From Leifsonia sp. 1010 (GTDB taxonomy: Bacteria > Actinomycetota > Actinomycetes > Actinomycetales > Microbacteriaceae), in the NCBI RefSeq assembly GCF_031455295.1, contig NZ_JAVDSL010000002.1, positions 186,001-250,000 on the forward strand: a stretch of DNA of 64,000 nucleotides. Reading direction: 5' to 3'. The position numbers and the translations under genes are program-made. Position 1 is the stretch's first letter, and the number at the start of each line of letters is the position of its first letter. The notes beneath the pieces are model-generated. The model saw only the letters and a program-made list of their open reading frames with translations. It had not been told where the DNA came from and made no database searches. Below are positions 46,557-55,248 of the stretch, piece after piece.

Positions 46557-46584
46557 TCGACCGGTCGTCCCGTTTCCGTATAGT
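46557..46584 (+). promoter_or_regulatory. Leaderless promoter of the FHA gene
   Basis: TCGACC (46557-46562), a 16-bp spacer and TATAGT (46579-46584) end 7 nt before the ATG at 46592. No Shine-Dalgarno is present, so transcription probably starts at the ATG, giving this gene its own promoter besides read-through. Confidence 0.6.
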
Positions 46585-46591
46585 GGGCGGC

Positions 46592-47086
46592 ATGGACGAC
46601 CGCGGGTTCATCGTTCCGCCACCTGGCCTCATCCCGTCACGGGCGTCCCAGCCGGCGCAGACACCGGCGCCCGCGCCCGCCGCCGAACGGATCGAAGCGG
46701 TCGCTCCCGGCCGGGCCTTGCCCGCCTTCACCCCGCCGCCCGGACCGAACGGCCCCGCCGCTCCTAACCGGCCCGTCTGGCGTCTCCTCCTGCCCGGCGG
46801 CCGGGCCGTGCCGCTGACCCGGGCCGTGCTCCTGGGCCGCAACCCGTCCCGAGGCGCGCACGCCGGCGACGCCGAGCCGATCGCGCTCGACGACCCGACC
46901 TCGACGGTGTCGAAGACGCACGCGCTGCTCGTCGTCGAGGGCGACACCCTGACCGTCACCGACCTCTATTCGACCAACGGCGTCGTCGTCGCCGGAACCC
47001 GCGCCCAGCCGGGAGAACCCGCCGCCGTGCCCGACGGCGCGGAGCTGCTCCTCGGCGACCTGAGCATCCGCGCAGAGCGCTCCTGA
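46592..47086 (+). CDS. FHA domain protein
   Basis: The 164-residue protein has a Pro/Ala-rich N-terminal half (FIVPPPGLIPSRASQPAQTP) and a C-terminal FHA domain: VWRLLLPGGRAVPLTRAVLL, GRNPS (Arg), STVSKTHALLVVEGDTLTVT (Ser...His), DLYSTNGVVVAG (Asn-Gly). It should bind phosphothreonine on targets of the kinase at 33945. It lies 58 bp after the dead TgpA gene and closes the block. Confidence 0.88.
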   Translation: MDDRGFIVPPPGLIPSRASQPAQTPAPAPAAERIEAVAPGRALPAFTPPPGPNGPAAPNRPVWRLLLPGGRAVPLTRAVLLGRNPSRGAHAGDAEPIALDDPTSTVSKTHALLVVEGDTLTVTDLYSTNGVVVAGTRAQPGEPAAVPDGAELLLGDLSIRAERS

Positions 47087-47124
47087 CAGAGGCCCGCCCG
47101 CGATCGGGTGATACCCTGTCACTC

Positions 47125-47169
47125 GTGTACGCGGGTCTTCTCCTCCTTAGCCGCCGCGGCGAGTCCTAG
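47125..47169 (+). CDS. leuL: leuCD leader peptide (leucine attenuator)
   Basis: A GTG-started 14-codon frame encodes VYAGLLLLSRRGES then TAG, with four consecutive Leu codons (CTT CTC CTC CTT). TACCCT ends 7 nt before the GTG and no Shine-Dalgarno is present, so the leader itself is probably leaderless. It lies 70 bp before leuC. Ribosome stalling at the Leu run when leucine is short would change folding of the following RNA, the standard logic of amino-acid leader peptides. Confidence 0.78.
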   Translation: MYAGLLLLSRRGES

Positions 47170-47194
47170 TCTCAGGCCACTCTCGCCGCGGAGT
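47155..47194 (+). promoter_or_regulatory. Attenuator hairpin before leuC
   Basis: A perfect 10-bp stem CCGCGGCGAG/CTCGCCGCGG (47155-47164 with 47185-47194) overlaps the last codons of the leader peptide. A second small palindrome CCGTCGACGG follows. No T-run is present, so termination may need Rho, or control may act on the leuC ribosome site AAGGAG at about 47222. Confidence 0.6.
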
Positions 47195-47239
47195 CCGTCG
47201 ACGGCTGATCCGTTCACACGCTAAGGAGTTCGTAAGAGC

Positions 47240-48724
47240 ATGAGCAACCCCACCGGGCCACTGACACTGGCCGAGAAGGTCTGGAACGACCACCTGGTCG
47301 CCAAGGGCGAGGACGGCTCGCCCGACCTCATCTACATCGACCTGCACCTGGTCCACGAGGTCACCAGCCCGCAGGCCTTCGACGGCCTGCGCATGGCCGG
47401 CCGGCCGGTCCGCCGCCCCGACCTCACCATCGCGACAGAAGACCACAACACCCCGACGATCGGCATCGACAAGCCCATCGCCGACCTGACCAGCCGCACC
47501 CAGATCGAGACGCTGCGCCGCAACGCCGAGGAGTTCGGCATCCGCCTCCACTCGCTGGGCGACGTCGAGCAGGGCATCGTGCACGTCGTCGGCCCGCAGC
47601 TCGGCCTCACCATGCCGGGCATCACCGTCGTCTGCGGCGACTCGCACACATCCACCCACGGCGCGTTCGGCGCCATGGCGTTCGGCATCGGCACGAGCGA
47701 GGTCGAGCACGTGCTCGCCACCCAGACGCTCCCGCTCAAGCCGTTCAAAACCATGGCCATCACCGTCGAGGGCGAGCTGCGCCCCGGAGTGACCGCGAAG
47801 GACATCATCCTCGCCGTCATCGCCAAGATCGGCACCGGCGGAGGCCAGGGCTACGTGCTCGAGTACCGCGGCAGCGCCATCCGCTCGCTCTCCATGGAGG
47901 GCCGGATGACCATCTGCAACATGTCCATCGAGGCGGGTGCGCGCGCCGGGATGGTCGCCCCGGACGAGACGACGTTCGCCTACCTGAAGGGGCGTCCGCA
48001 CGCTCCGGAGGGCGCCGACTGGGACGAGGCCGTCGCCTACTGGAAAACGCTCCAGACCGACGACGACGCGGTCTTCGACGCCGAGGTCTACCTCGACGCC
48101 GACGAGATCGAGCCGTTCGTCACCTGGGGCACCAACCCGGGCCAGGGCGTCTCGCTCAGCCAGCCCGTCCCGGACCCGGCCGCGATCGCCGACCCCAACG
48201 CGCGGGCCGCTGCCGAGCGCGCCCTGGAGTACATGGACCTCCAGCCGGGCACGCCGATGAAGAGCATCCCCGTGGATGCGGTGTTCATGGGCTCCTGCAC
48301 GAACAGCCGGATCGAGGACCTCCGAGCCTTCGCGTCCATCATCAAGGGCAGGAAGAAGGCGGACGGCGTCCGCGTCATGGTCGTCCCCGGCTCGGCGCGC
48401 GTCCGCATCGAAGCCGAGGCCGAGGGGATCGACAAGATCGTCGAGGAGTTCGGCGGCGAGTGGCGTTTCGCCGGCTGCTCCATGTGCCTCGGCATGAACC
48501 CGGACCAGCTGGCGCCGGGGGAGCGCTGCGCCTCCACCTCCAACCGCAACTTCGAGGGCCGGCAGGGCAAGGGCGGCCGCACGCACCTGGTCTCGCCGCT
48601 CGTCGCGGCGGCCACGGCGATCCGCGGAACGCTCTCGAGCCCGTGGGACCTGGAAGCCGAAGGCGGCGACACGCCGCGCGATGGCGGCGCCGGCACGCGA
48701 ATCGGAGAGAAGGTGGGCGCCTGA
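47240..48724 (+). CDS. leuC: 3-isopropylmalate dehydratase large subunit
   Basis: The 494-residue aconitase-family subunit isomerises 2- to 3-isopropylmalate in leucine synthesis. Cluster ligands are seen in [14 protein letters not shown] and the pair in [13 protein letters not shown]; substrate motifs [20 protein letters not shown] are intact. AAGGAG lies upstream of the ATG. The stop overlaps the leuD start (TGATG). Expression is probably set by the leucine leader peptide upstream. Confidence 0.97.
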   Translation: MSNPTGPLTLAEKVWNDHLVAKGEDGSPDLIYIDLHLVHEVTSPQAFDGLRMAGRPVRRPDLTIATEDHNTPTIGIDKPIADLTSRTQIETLRRNAEEFGIRLHSLGDVEQGIVHVVGPQLGLTMPGITVVCGDSHTSTHGAFGAMAFGIGTSEVEHVLATQTLPLKPFKTMAITVEGELRPGVTAKDIILAVIAKIGTGGGQGYVLEYRGSAIRSLSMEGRMTICNMSIEAGARAGMVAPDETTFAYLKGRPHAPEGADWDEAVAYWKTLQTDDDAVFDAEVYLDADEIEPFVTWGTNPGQGVSLSQPVPDPAAIADPNARAAAERALEYMDLQPGTPMKSIPVDAVFMGSCTNSRIEDLRAFASIIKGRKKADGVRVMVVPGSARVRIEAEAEGIDKIVEEFGGEWRFAGCSMCLGMNPDQLAPGERCASTSNRNFEGRQGKGGRTHLVSPLVAAATAIRGTLSSPWDLEAEGGDTPRDGGAGTRIGEKVGA

Positions 48725-49323
48725 TGGAGAAGTTCGAGACCGTCACCGGAACCGCCGTCCCGTTCCGGCGCTCCGACGTCGACACCGACCAGATCATCCC
48801 GGCGGTGTTCCTCAAGCGCGTCACCAAGACCGGCTTCGAGGACGCCCTGTTCTACGCCTGGCGCCAGGACCCGGACTTCATCCTCAACCGACCGGAGTAC
48901 CAGGGCGCGACCGTGCTCGTCACGGGCCCCGATTTCGGCACGGGTTCGTCACGCGAACATGCCGTCTGGGCGCTCCGCGACTTCGGTTTCCGCGTGGTCC
49001 TGTGCCCTCGGTTCGCCGACATCTTCCGCGGCAACGCGGGCAAGCAGGGCCTGTTGACCGGCATCATCTCCGAAGAGGACGCCGAGCGGCTGTGGGGGGC
49101 GATCGAAGCCCAGCCGGGAATATCGGCGACGGTGGATCTGGTTGCCAAGACTGCGACCGTCGGTGAGGTCCAGGTGTCTTTCGACATCGACGACTACACT
49201 CGCTGGCGTTTGCTCGAAGGGCTGGACGACATCGCCCTCACCCTGCGCGACGAGGCGCGAATCTCCGAATACGAATCGGGCCGCGCGAGCTGGCGGCCCA
49301 CGACCCTCCCGGTGAAACTTTGA
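48724..49323 (+). CDS. leuD: 3-isopropylmalate dehydratase small subunit
   Basis: The 199-residue partner of LeuC shows [40 protein letters not shown] and [20 protein letters not shown], the swivel domain that completes the active site. Length is typical. Its start shares one base with the leuC stop, so the two subunits are translated together. Confidence 0.97.
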   Translation: MEKFETVTGTAVPFRRSDVDTDQIIPAVFLKRVTKTGFEDALFYAWRQDPDFILNRPEYQGATVLVTGPDFGTGSSREHAVWALRDFGFRVVLCPRFADIFRGNAGKQGLLTGIISEEDAERLWGAIEAQPGISATVDLVAKTATVGEVQVSFDIDDYTRWRLLEGLDDIALTLRDEARISEYESGRASWRPTTLPVKL

Positions 49324-49361
49324 CATCTCTTCTTCAGGACGCACAGGCAGCAGGAGCACGC

Positions 49362-50690
49362 GTGGGCCTCAAGGGCGATCGCATCACGATCAACGGCGGA
49401 CGCCCCCTCGAGGGCCGCATCGAGGTGCGCGGCGCCAAGAACTTCGTCACGAAGGCCATGGTCGCGGCGATCCTCGGCGAGAGCCCGAGCGTGCTCCGCA
49501 ATGTGCCGGACATCTCCGATGTCCGCGTGGTGCGCGGCCTGCTCGAGGTCCACGGCGTCAAGGTGACCGACGGCGCCGAGGAGGGCGAGCTGCTGCTCGA
49601 CCCGAGCGCGGTCGAGTCGGCGCACATGGCCGACATCGACGCGCACGCCGGCTCCAGCCGCATCCCGATCCTGTTCTGCGGCCCGCTGCTGCACCGCCTG
49701 GGCGAGGCGTTCATCCCCGACCTCGGCGGCTGCCGCATCGGCGACCGGCCGATCGACTACCACCTCGAGGTGCTGCGCAAGTTCGGCGCTGTCGTCGACA
49801 AGCTGCCCAGCGGCATCCGCATGACGGCCCCGAACGGCCTCCACGGCGCAAAGCTGGAGCTCCCGTACCCGAGCGTCGGGGCGACGGAGCAGGTGCTCCT
49901 CACCGCCGTGCGGGCGGACGGCATCACCGAGCTCAAGGGCGCGGCCATCGAGCCGGAGATCATGGATCTCATCAACGTGCTCCAGAAGATGGGCGCCGTG
50001 ATCTCGGTCGACACCGACCGCGTGATCCGCATCGAGGGCGTCGACTCGCTCTCCGGCTACACCCACACCTCGCTGTTCGACCGCAATGAGGCCGCCAGCT
50101 GGGCTGCGGCCGCGCTCGCGACCGGCGGCGACATCTTCGTCGGCGGCGCACGGCAGCCCGAGATGCTCACATTCCTCAACGTCTTCCGCAAGGTCGGCGG
50201 CGCCTTCGAGATCCACGACGACGGCATCCGCTTCTACCACCCGGGCGGTGAGCTCAAGCCGGTCGTCATCGAGACGGACGTGCACCCCGGCTTCATGACG
50301 GACTGGCAGCAGCCGCTCGTCGTGGCGCTCACTAAGGCGTCCGGCGTGTCGATCGTCCACGAGACCGTGTACGAGCAGCGTTTCGGCTTCGTCGACGCGC
50401 TCATCGACATGGGCGCGAAGATCCAGGTCCACAAGGAGTGCCTCGGCGGCCACCCGTGCCGCTTCGGTCAGCGCAACTTCAACCACTCGGCCGTCATCAT
50501 GGGCCCGGTGGAGCTGAAGGGCGCCGACATCGAGGTTCCGGACCTTCGCGGCGGCTTCAGCCACCTGATCGCGGCCCTGACCGCCGAGGGGCGCTCGACC
50601 GTGAGCAACGTCGGAATCATCAGCCGCGGCTACGAGAACTTCATCACGAAGCTGCAGCTGCTCGGCGCCGACTTCGTCCTCGAAGGCTGA
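49362..50690 (+). CDS. murA: UDP-N-acetylglucosamine 1-carboxyvinyltransferase
   Basis: From the GTG at 49362 the enzyme has 442 residues. It transfers enolpyruvyl to UDP-GlcNAc, the first step of peptidoglycan synthesis. Seen are ITINGGRPLEGRIEVRGAKN, the catalytic Cys in LGGCRIGDRPIDYH (fosfomycin target), and the fold repeats through RGGFSHLIAALTAEG. GGAG lies 5 nt before this GTG; a TTG at 49320 overlapping the leuD stop would add 14 residues. Placement after leuD is usual for this family of bacteria. Confidence 0.93.
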   Translation: MGLKGDRITINGGRPLEGRIEVRGAKNFVTKAMVAAILGESPSVLRNVPDISDVRVVRGLLEVHGVKVTDGAEEGELLLDPSAVESAHMADIDAHAGSSRIPILFCGPLLHRLGEAFIPDLGGCRIGDRPIDYHLEVLRKFGAVVDKLPSGIRMTAPNGLHGAKLELPYPSVGATEQVLLTAVRADGITELKGAAIEPEIMDLINVLQKMGAVISVDTDRVIRIEGVDSLSGYTHTSLFDRNEAASWAAAALATGGDIFVGGARQPEMLTFLNVFRKVGGAFEIHDDGIRFYHPGGELKPVVIETDVHPGFMTDWQQPLVVALTKASGVSIVHETVYEQRFGFVDALIDMGAKIQVHKECLGGHPCRFGQRNFNHSAVIMGPVELKGADIEVPDLRGGFSHLIAALTAEGRSTVSNVGIISRGYENFITKLQLLGADFVLEG

Positions 50691-50710
50691 ACCGGCTCAT
50701 CCGGCTGGTC

Positions 50711-50740
50711 CATCCCGTGCGGCATGCTCCGTGCGGGATG
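50711..50740. terminator. Hairpin after murA
   Basis: CATCCCG (50711-50717) pairs with CGGGATG (50734-50740), with partial pairing inside. No T-run follows. It separates murA from plsC, whose GATAAT (50751-50756) begins just beyond it. Confidence 0.4.
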
Positions 50741-50762
50741 CCGGGTCACCGATAATGGGACG

Positions 50763-51533
50763 GTGCCAGAAACCGCTATGCCCGTGAAGAAGCAGCGCTC
50801 GGAGAAGAGCAGACCGTCGGTGTTCTGGGTTCTCGCCGGCCTCATCGTGCCGATCGGGAGCCTGCTCGCCCGCTTCCGGATCGTCGACGGCGACAAGTTC
50901 CCGCGGACCGGCGCGTTCATCCTGACGCCCAACCACTACAGCGAGATCGACCCGGTCATGATCGGGATGGTCGCGTGGAAGCTGGGGCGGCTGCCGCGGT
51001 TCCTCGCGAAGGAGAGCCTGTTCCACGTTCCGGTGCTGGGATGGTTCCTGCGGCGGTCGGGCCAGGTCCCCGTCTCGCGCGGAGGCAGCGCCCGCGGCTC
51101 GGCGCCGCTCGAGGCGGCGCAGAAGATCGCCGACGAGGGACGGATCGTCGTCATCTATCCCGAGGGCTCGCTCAGCCGCGACCCGGACATGTGGCCGATG
51201 CGCGGCAAGACCGGGGCCGCCCGGATGGCCCTCGAGCACGACCTCCCGGTCATCCCGATCGCGCACTGGGGAACCCAGCAGGTGATGGCGCGCTACGCGA
51301 AGAAGATCAGCTGGTTCCCGCGCAAGACCATCGACGTCAAGGTGGGCGACCCGGTCGACCTGTCGGCGTTCCGCGGCAGGCCGCTCGACAACTCCACGCT
51401 CACCGAGGCGACAGCGGTCATCATGGATGCGATCACCGCTCTGCTCGAAGACCTGCGCGGCGAGAAGGCCCCGGCCGAGCGCTGGGATCCGTCGCAGCAC
51501 AACCAGAAGGAGACCGGCCGCTTCGATGGCTAA
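50763..51533 (+). CDS. plsC: 1-acyl-sn-glycerol-3-phosphate acyltransferase
   Basis: From the GTG at 50763 the protein has 256 residues. It acylates lysophosphatidate in phospholipid synthesis at the membrane. The HX4D motif is in LTPNHYSEIDPVMIG, followed by RFLAKESLFHVPVLGWFLRR, VPVSRGG and VIYPEGSLSRD. GATAAT lies 6 nt before the GTG and no Shine-Dalgarno is seen, so a leaderless start is likely; ATG at 50778 is the alternative. The stop overlaps gpsA. Confidence 0.9.
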   Translation: MPETAMPVKKQRSEKSRPSVFWVLAGLIVPIGSLLARFRIVDGDKFPRTGAFILTPNHYSEIDPVMIGMVAWKLGRLPRFLAKESLFHVPVLGWFLRRSGQVPVSRGGSARGSAPLEAAQKIADEGRIVVIYPEGSLSRDPDMWPMRGKTGAARMALEHDLPVIPIAHWGTQQVMARYAKKISWFPRKTIDVKVGDPVDLSAFRGRPLDNSTLTEATAVIMDAITALLEDLRGEKAPAERWDPSQHNQKETGRFDG

Positions 51534-52656
51534 AGCAGTGAAGGCTCCCATCGCGCGTCCCCGCCGCATCGCCGTGCTCGGCGCCGGCAGCTGGGGCACC
51601 ACGTTCGCGAAGATCCTCGCCGACGGCGGGTCCGACGTCGTGCTCTGGGCGCGTCGTCCGGAGCTCGCCCGCGAGATCAACGAGGTGAAGCGCAACAGCG
51701 ACTACCTCGAAGGCATCAACCTCCCGCGGAACCTCCGTGCCACCAGCCGCCTCGGTGAGGCGATGAGCGGTGCGGAGCAGGTGTTCGTCTCCATCCCCAG
51801 TCAGACGCTCCGCTCGAACCTCGAGGCGATGATCCCGTACCTGAGTCCGGAGACGGTCGTCGTCAGCCTGATGAAGGGCGTCGAGAAGGGCACCGGGCTG
51901 CGGATGAGCGAGGTCATCGCTCAGGGGCTGCCGATCGACGTGGAGCGCATCGCGGTGGCGTCCGGCCCGAACCTGGCGCTGGAGATCGCGCGCGAGCAGC
52001 CCACGGCGGCCGTCGTGTCGTCGGCCAGCCTGGAGACGGCGCAGGCTGTGGCCATCGCGGCGACCAACCGCTACTTCCGGAGCTTCGTCAACACCGATGT
52101 CATCGGCACGGAGTTCGGGGGCGTGCTGAAGAACCTGATCGCCGTCGCGATCGGCATCGTGGACGGCGTCGGCTACGGCGAGAACACGAAGGCGTCGATC
52201 ATCACGCGCGGCCTGGTCGAGATGACGGACTTCGCCGTTGCCTACGGCGCACAGGCCGAGACGCTGTCCGGCCTCGCAGGCTTGGGCGACCTGATCGCCA
52301 CGTGCGAGTCGTCGCTGAGCCGCAACAACACGGCGGGCCGGCTGCTCGGCCAGGGATACGGCTTCCACGACGTCGTGAAGCAGATGAACCAGACGGCGGA
52401 GGGTCTCGCGTCCGTCGCGCCGATCCTGCACCTCGCCGAGGCGCGCGGGGTGGAGATGCCGATCGTCCGTCAGGTGAGCCAGGTGCTCGCCGGTACGCTC
52501 GATCCGAAAGACATCGCACCGCATCTCACGACGGATTCGGACGAGCCGCAGGGCGAAAGGACAACGGATGACGGACAAGGTCGCGGTCGCGCTTCTCTTT
52601 GGGGGTCGCTCAAGCGAGCATTCGATCAGCTGCGCGACGGCGGCGGGCGTCCTTGA
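51526..52656 (+). CDS. gpsA: Glycerol-3-phosphate dehydrogenase (NAD(P)+) with C-terminal extension
   Basis: The 376-residue enzyme reduces dihydroxyacetone phosphate to sn-glycerol-3-phosphate, the phospholipid backbone. It has the dinucleotide fold AVLGAGSWGTTFAKILADGG, SLMKGVEKGTGLRMSE, ASGPNLALEIA, GTEFGGVLKNLIAVAIGI with the active Lys, and GLAGLGDLIATCESSLSRNN. The usual core ends near LAGTLDPKDI. A further 40 or so hydrophilic residues run 89 nt into the ddl gene in another frame. It overlaps the plsC stop by 8 nt. Confidence 0.95.
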   Translation: MAKAVKAPIARPRRIAVLGAGSWGTTFAKILADGGSDVVLWARRPELAREINEVKRNSDYLEGINLPRNLRATSRLGEAMSGAEQVFVSIPSQTLRSNLEAMIPYLSPETVVVSLMKGVEKGTGLRMSEVIAQGLPIDVERIAVASGPNLALEIAREQPTAAVVSSASLETAQAVAIAATNRYFRSFVNTDVIGTEFGGVLKNLIAVAIGIVDGVGYGENTKASIITRGLVEMTDFAVAYGAQAETLSGLAGLGDLIATCESSLSRNNTAGRLLGQGYGFHDVVKQMNQTAEGLASVAPILHLAEARGVEMPIVRQVSQVLAGTLDPKDIAPHLTTDSDEPQGERTTDDGQGRGRASLWGSLKRAFDQLRDGGGRP

Positions 52657-53662
52657 GGCGATCGACCGCGACAAGTACGACGTGATCCCGATCGGGATCA
52701 CGCACGACGGCGCCTTCACGCTGCAGCCGGACGACGCATCGCTCTTCGCGCTGAACGCCGAGAAGCTGCCAGAGGTCGAAGACAACGGCTCGCGCATCCT
52801 GTGGCCGGACAGCGTCGCAACGCGCGAGCTGACGGTCATCGACCGCGACGGCGGCCGCTCGTCTCTCGGCGACGTCGACATCGTGTTCCCGATCCTCCAC
52901 GGCCCGTGGGGAGAGGACGGCACCCTGCAGGGGATGCTCGAGCTCGTCGGGCTTCCGTACGTCGGCAGCGGTGTGCTCGCCAGTGCCCTGGGGATGGACA
53001 AGCACTTCACCAAGACCGTGCTGCAGCAGGCCGGCATCCCCGTGGCGCCCTGGGTGACGGTCAGCGCCTACGAGTGGAGCACCGACGCCGACTCCGTGCG
53101 CGAGGCCGCGCGCGAGCTGGGTCTCCCCGCGTTCGTCAAGCCCGCCCGGGCCGGTTCGAGCGTCGGCGTGACGAAAGTGAAGGACTGGTCGGAGCTCGAC
53201 GCCGCGATGGAGATCGCACTGGCCGAGGACGACCGCGTGCTCATCGAGTCGATGGTCACCGGCCGCGAGGTCGAGATCGCCGTCCTCGGCGGACGGCCCG
53301 GCGAGCCTGCGCGAGCGTCGGTCGCCGGCGAGATCGTCGTCAGCGGACGCGACTTCTACGACTTCGCAGCGAAGTACCTGGACGCACCGGGCATCGACCT
53401 GGTCTGCCCGGCCGACCTCACGGACGCGCAGCTGGCCGAGATGCGCGAACTCGCCATCCGCGGCTTCGACGCCATCGGCGGGGAAGGGCTCGCGCGCGTC
53501 GACTTCTTCCTGACGGCCGACGGCTTCGTCATCAACGAGATCAACACCATGCCGGGCTTCACCCCGATCTCGATGTTCCCGCGATGCTGGCAGGAGTCAG
53601 GGCTGAGCTACCCGGCGCTGATCGACGAGCTCATCCAGGTCGCCCTCGCGCGCGCCGCCTGA
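52568..53662 (+). CDS. ddl: D-alanine--D-alanine ligase
   Basis: The 364-residue ATP-grasp enzyme makes D-Ala-D-Ala for peptidoglycan. Motifs are LLFGGRSSEHSISCATAAGV, PILHGPWGEDGTLQGMLEL, FVKPARAGSSVGVTKV, ARVDFFLTADGFVINEINTM and PGFTPISMFPRCW. AAAGGA lies a few bases before the ATG, within the gpsA coding sequence, so the start is secure despite the 89-nt overlap. Confidence 0.96.
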   Translation: MTDKVAVALLFGGRSSEHSISCATAAGVLEAIDRDKYDVIPIGITHDGAFTLQPDDASLFALNAEKLPEVEDNGSRILWPDSVATRELTVIDRDGGRSSLGDVDIVFPILHGPWGEDGTLQGMLELVGLPYVGSGVLASALGMDKHFTKTVLQQAGIPVAPWVTVSAYEWSTDADSVREAARELGLPAFVKPARAGSSVGVTKVKDWSELDAAMEIALAEDDRVLIESMVTGREVEIAVLGGRPGEPARASVAGEIVVSGRDFYDFAAKYLDAPGIDLVCPADLTDAQLAEMRELAIRGFDAIGGEGLARVDFFLTADGFVINEINTMPGFTPISMFPRCWQESGLSYPALIDELIQVALARAA

Positions 53663-53687
53663 GCGCGGGGACGCGAACCCGGCCGGC

Positions 53688-54185
53688 TCAGGGACTCGGC
53701 CTCGCGGTCGGGTCGGTGTCGAGCGTGGACAGGCACTTCTGCGTCTGCTTGACGGTGGAGACGGCGCTGGCGAACTCGGGCAGCACGGACGAGTCGGAGA
53801 CGCCCGAAACGTGGTCGATGATGACCTCCGTCGCCGGCACGCGGCCGAAGGTCTGGTAGACGATCGTCTTAGCGGCCGGGTCCGTCATGAGCACCCAGTC
53901 GACGCCGTTGACGTTGACGCACGGCTTCGTCGTCGCCCCGATCGGCGGAACGCCGCAGCGCAGGATGACGGCAGCCGGATCGCCCCAGGCGCCGGTCGCC
54001 TGCGCATCCGTCTCGCGCTTCGCCTTATCGGCGACCGAGTCGGGCAGGCGAACGCTGATCTCGGCGCAACCGGGCGCGTTGCTGTTCGCGGCGGGGTCGA
54101 GGGAGACGGTGGGCGCGCAGCCCGCGAGGAGCAGGGCGGCGCCTGCGAGCAGGACGGCCGGGAGGGCGCGGCGACGGGACTTCAT
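53688..54185 (-). CDS. DUF3515 lipoprotein
   Basis: The 165-residue protein has a lipoprotein signal (basic start, VLLAGAALLLAGC; lipidated Cys about residue 23) and a DUF3515 domain (CAEISVRLPDSVADKAKRET, AVILRCGVPP, WVLMTDPAAKTIVYQTFGRV). It is anchored outside the membrane; the role is unknown. It commonly sits near ddl and thiL in actinobacteria, as here. TAGCCT 7 nt before the ATG indicates leaderless translation. Confidence 0.88.
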   Translation of the reverse strand: MKSRRRALPAVLLAGAALLLAGCAPTVSLDPAANSNAPGCAEISVRLPDSVADKAKRETDAQATGAWGDPAAVILRCGVPPIGATTKPCVNVNGVDWVLMTDPAAKTIVYQTFGRVPATEVIIDHVSGVSDSSVLPEFASAVSTVKQTQKCLSTLDTDPTARPSP

Positions 54186-54192
54186 CGGTTTC

Positions 54193-54202
54193 AGGCTACC
54201 GT
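54193..54202. promoter_or_regulatory. Overlapping divergent -10 elements
   Basis: TAGCCT (54198-54193, minus) and TACCGT (54197-54202, plus) share two bases and end 7 and 8 nt before the starts of the DUF3515 gene and thiL. With only 25 bp between the start codons, the two polymerases cannot bind together. Confidence 0.45.
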
Positions 54203-54210
54203 TTCAGATC

Positions 54211-55212
54211 ATGGGAATCTCTGGGAGCGACGCGGCCGGCATCACCATCGGGGAGGCGTCGGAGCGGGAGGCGCTCAAGCGCATCTTCCCGCGGCTCCCG
54301 GACTCGAGCGCCACGCTCGTCGGACCGGGTGACGACGCGGCGGTGCTCGCCGCGCCGGACGGGCGCTTCGTGGTGACGACGGACATGATGGTCCACGGCC
54401 CGGACTTCCGGCTCGCGTGGTCGGGCCCGGCGGACCTCGGCTGGAAGGCCGCGGCGACGAACCTGTCGGACGTGGCGGCGATGGGCGCAGTCCCGACCGC
54501 CTTGGTCGTCGCCATCGCCGCGCCGCCGGAGACTCCGGTGGCGTGGCTGGAGGGCGTCGCCGACGGCTTCCGGCTCGCGTGCACCGAGCTGGCTCCCGGG
54601 TGCGGCGTGGTCGGAGGCGACCTGTCGGTGTCCCAGACGCTGACCATCGCGGTGACGGCGTTCGGCGACCTCGGCGGACGCCGTCCGGTGCTCCGCAGCG
54701 GCGCGCGCCCTGGCGATGTCGTGGCCGTCTCCGGGGCCCTCGGGCAGGCGGCTGCCGGCCTGCGCACGCTGTTCACGGACGCGGTGGATGCGGCGGGAGA
54801 GCCGGATTCCGCGCGTCTCGCGGCCGTCGTGGCCGCGCATCCCGATACCGTCTCGGCTCAGCTGCGGCCGCGTCCGCCGATCGCCGACGGACCGCTCGCG
54901 GCCGACGCCGGTGCGACGGCGATGCTCGACCTGAGCGACGGCCTGGCGCTGGACGCCCGGCGCGTCGCCGAGGCGAGCGGCGTGGCGATCGACCTCGACC
55001 CCGCCGCCCTGGGCTCCGACCCGCGGACGGCCCTCACCGGGGGAGAGGACCACGGCCTCCTCGCCACCTTCCCGTCCGGCACACCCCTCCCCGGCGGCTT
55101 CCGCCCGATCGGCACCGTCCGCGACGGCGCGGGCCTCCTCGTCGCCGGCACCCCCTTCGACGAGCGCGGAGGCTGGGACCCCTACCTCGAATGGGACGGC
55201 CGCCGCGGCTGA
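54211..55212 (+). CDS. thiL: Thiamine-monophosphate kinase
   Basis: The 333-residue kinase makes thiamine diphosphate from the monophosphate. Motifs are VGPGDDAAVLAAPDGRFVVT, VTTDMMVHGPDFR, KAAATNLSDVAAMGAVPTAL, VVGGDLSVS and MLDLSDGLALDARRVAEAS, binding Mg-ATP and substrate. It starts at ATG 54211 with TACCGT 8 nt upstream and no ribosome site. Confidence 0.95.
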   Translation: MGISGSDAAGITIGEASEREALKRIFPRLPDSSATLVGPGDDAAVLAAPDGRFVVTTDMMVHGPDFRLAWSGPADLGWKAAATNLSDVAAMGAVPTALVVAIAAPPETPVAWLEGVADGFRLACTELAPGCGVVGGDLSVSQTLTIAVTAFGDLGGRRPVLRSGARPGDVVAVSGALGQAAAGLRTLFTDAVDAAGEPDSARLAAVVAAHPDTVSAQLRPRPPIADGPLAADAGATAMLDLSDGLALDARRVAEASGVAIDLDPAALGSDPRTALTGGEDHGLLATFPSGTPLPGGFRPIGTVRDGAGLLVAGTPFDERGGWDPYLEWDGRRG

Positions 55213-55248
55213 CCCACCCCCGCCGCCCATCCGCGCCTCCGCGCTCAC

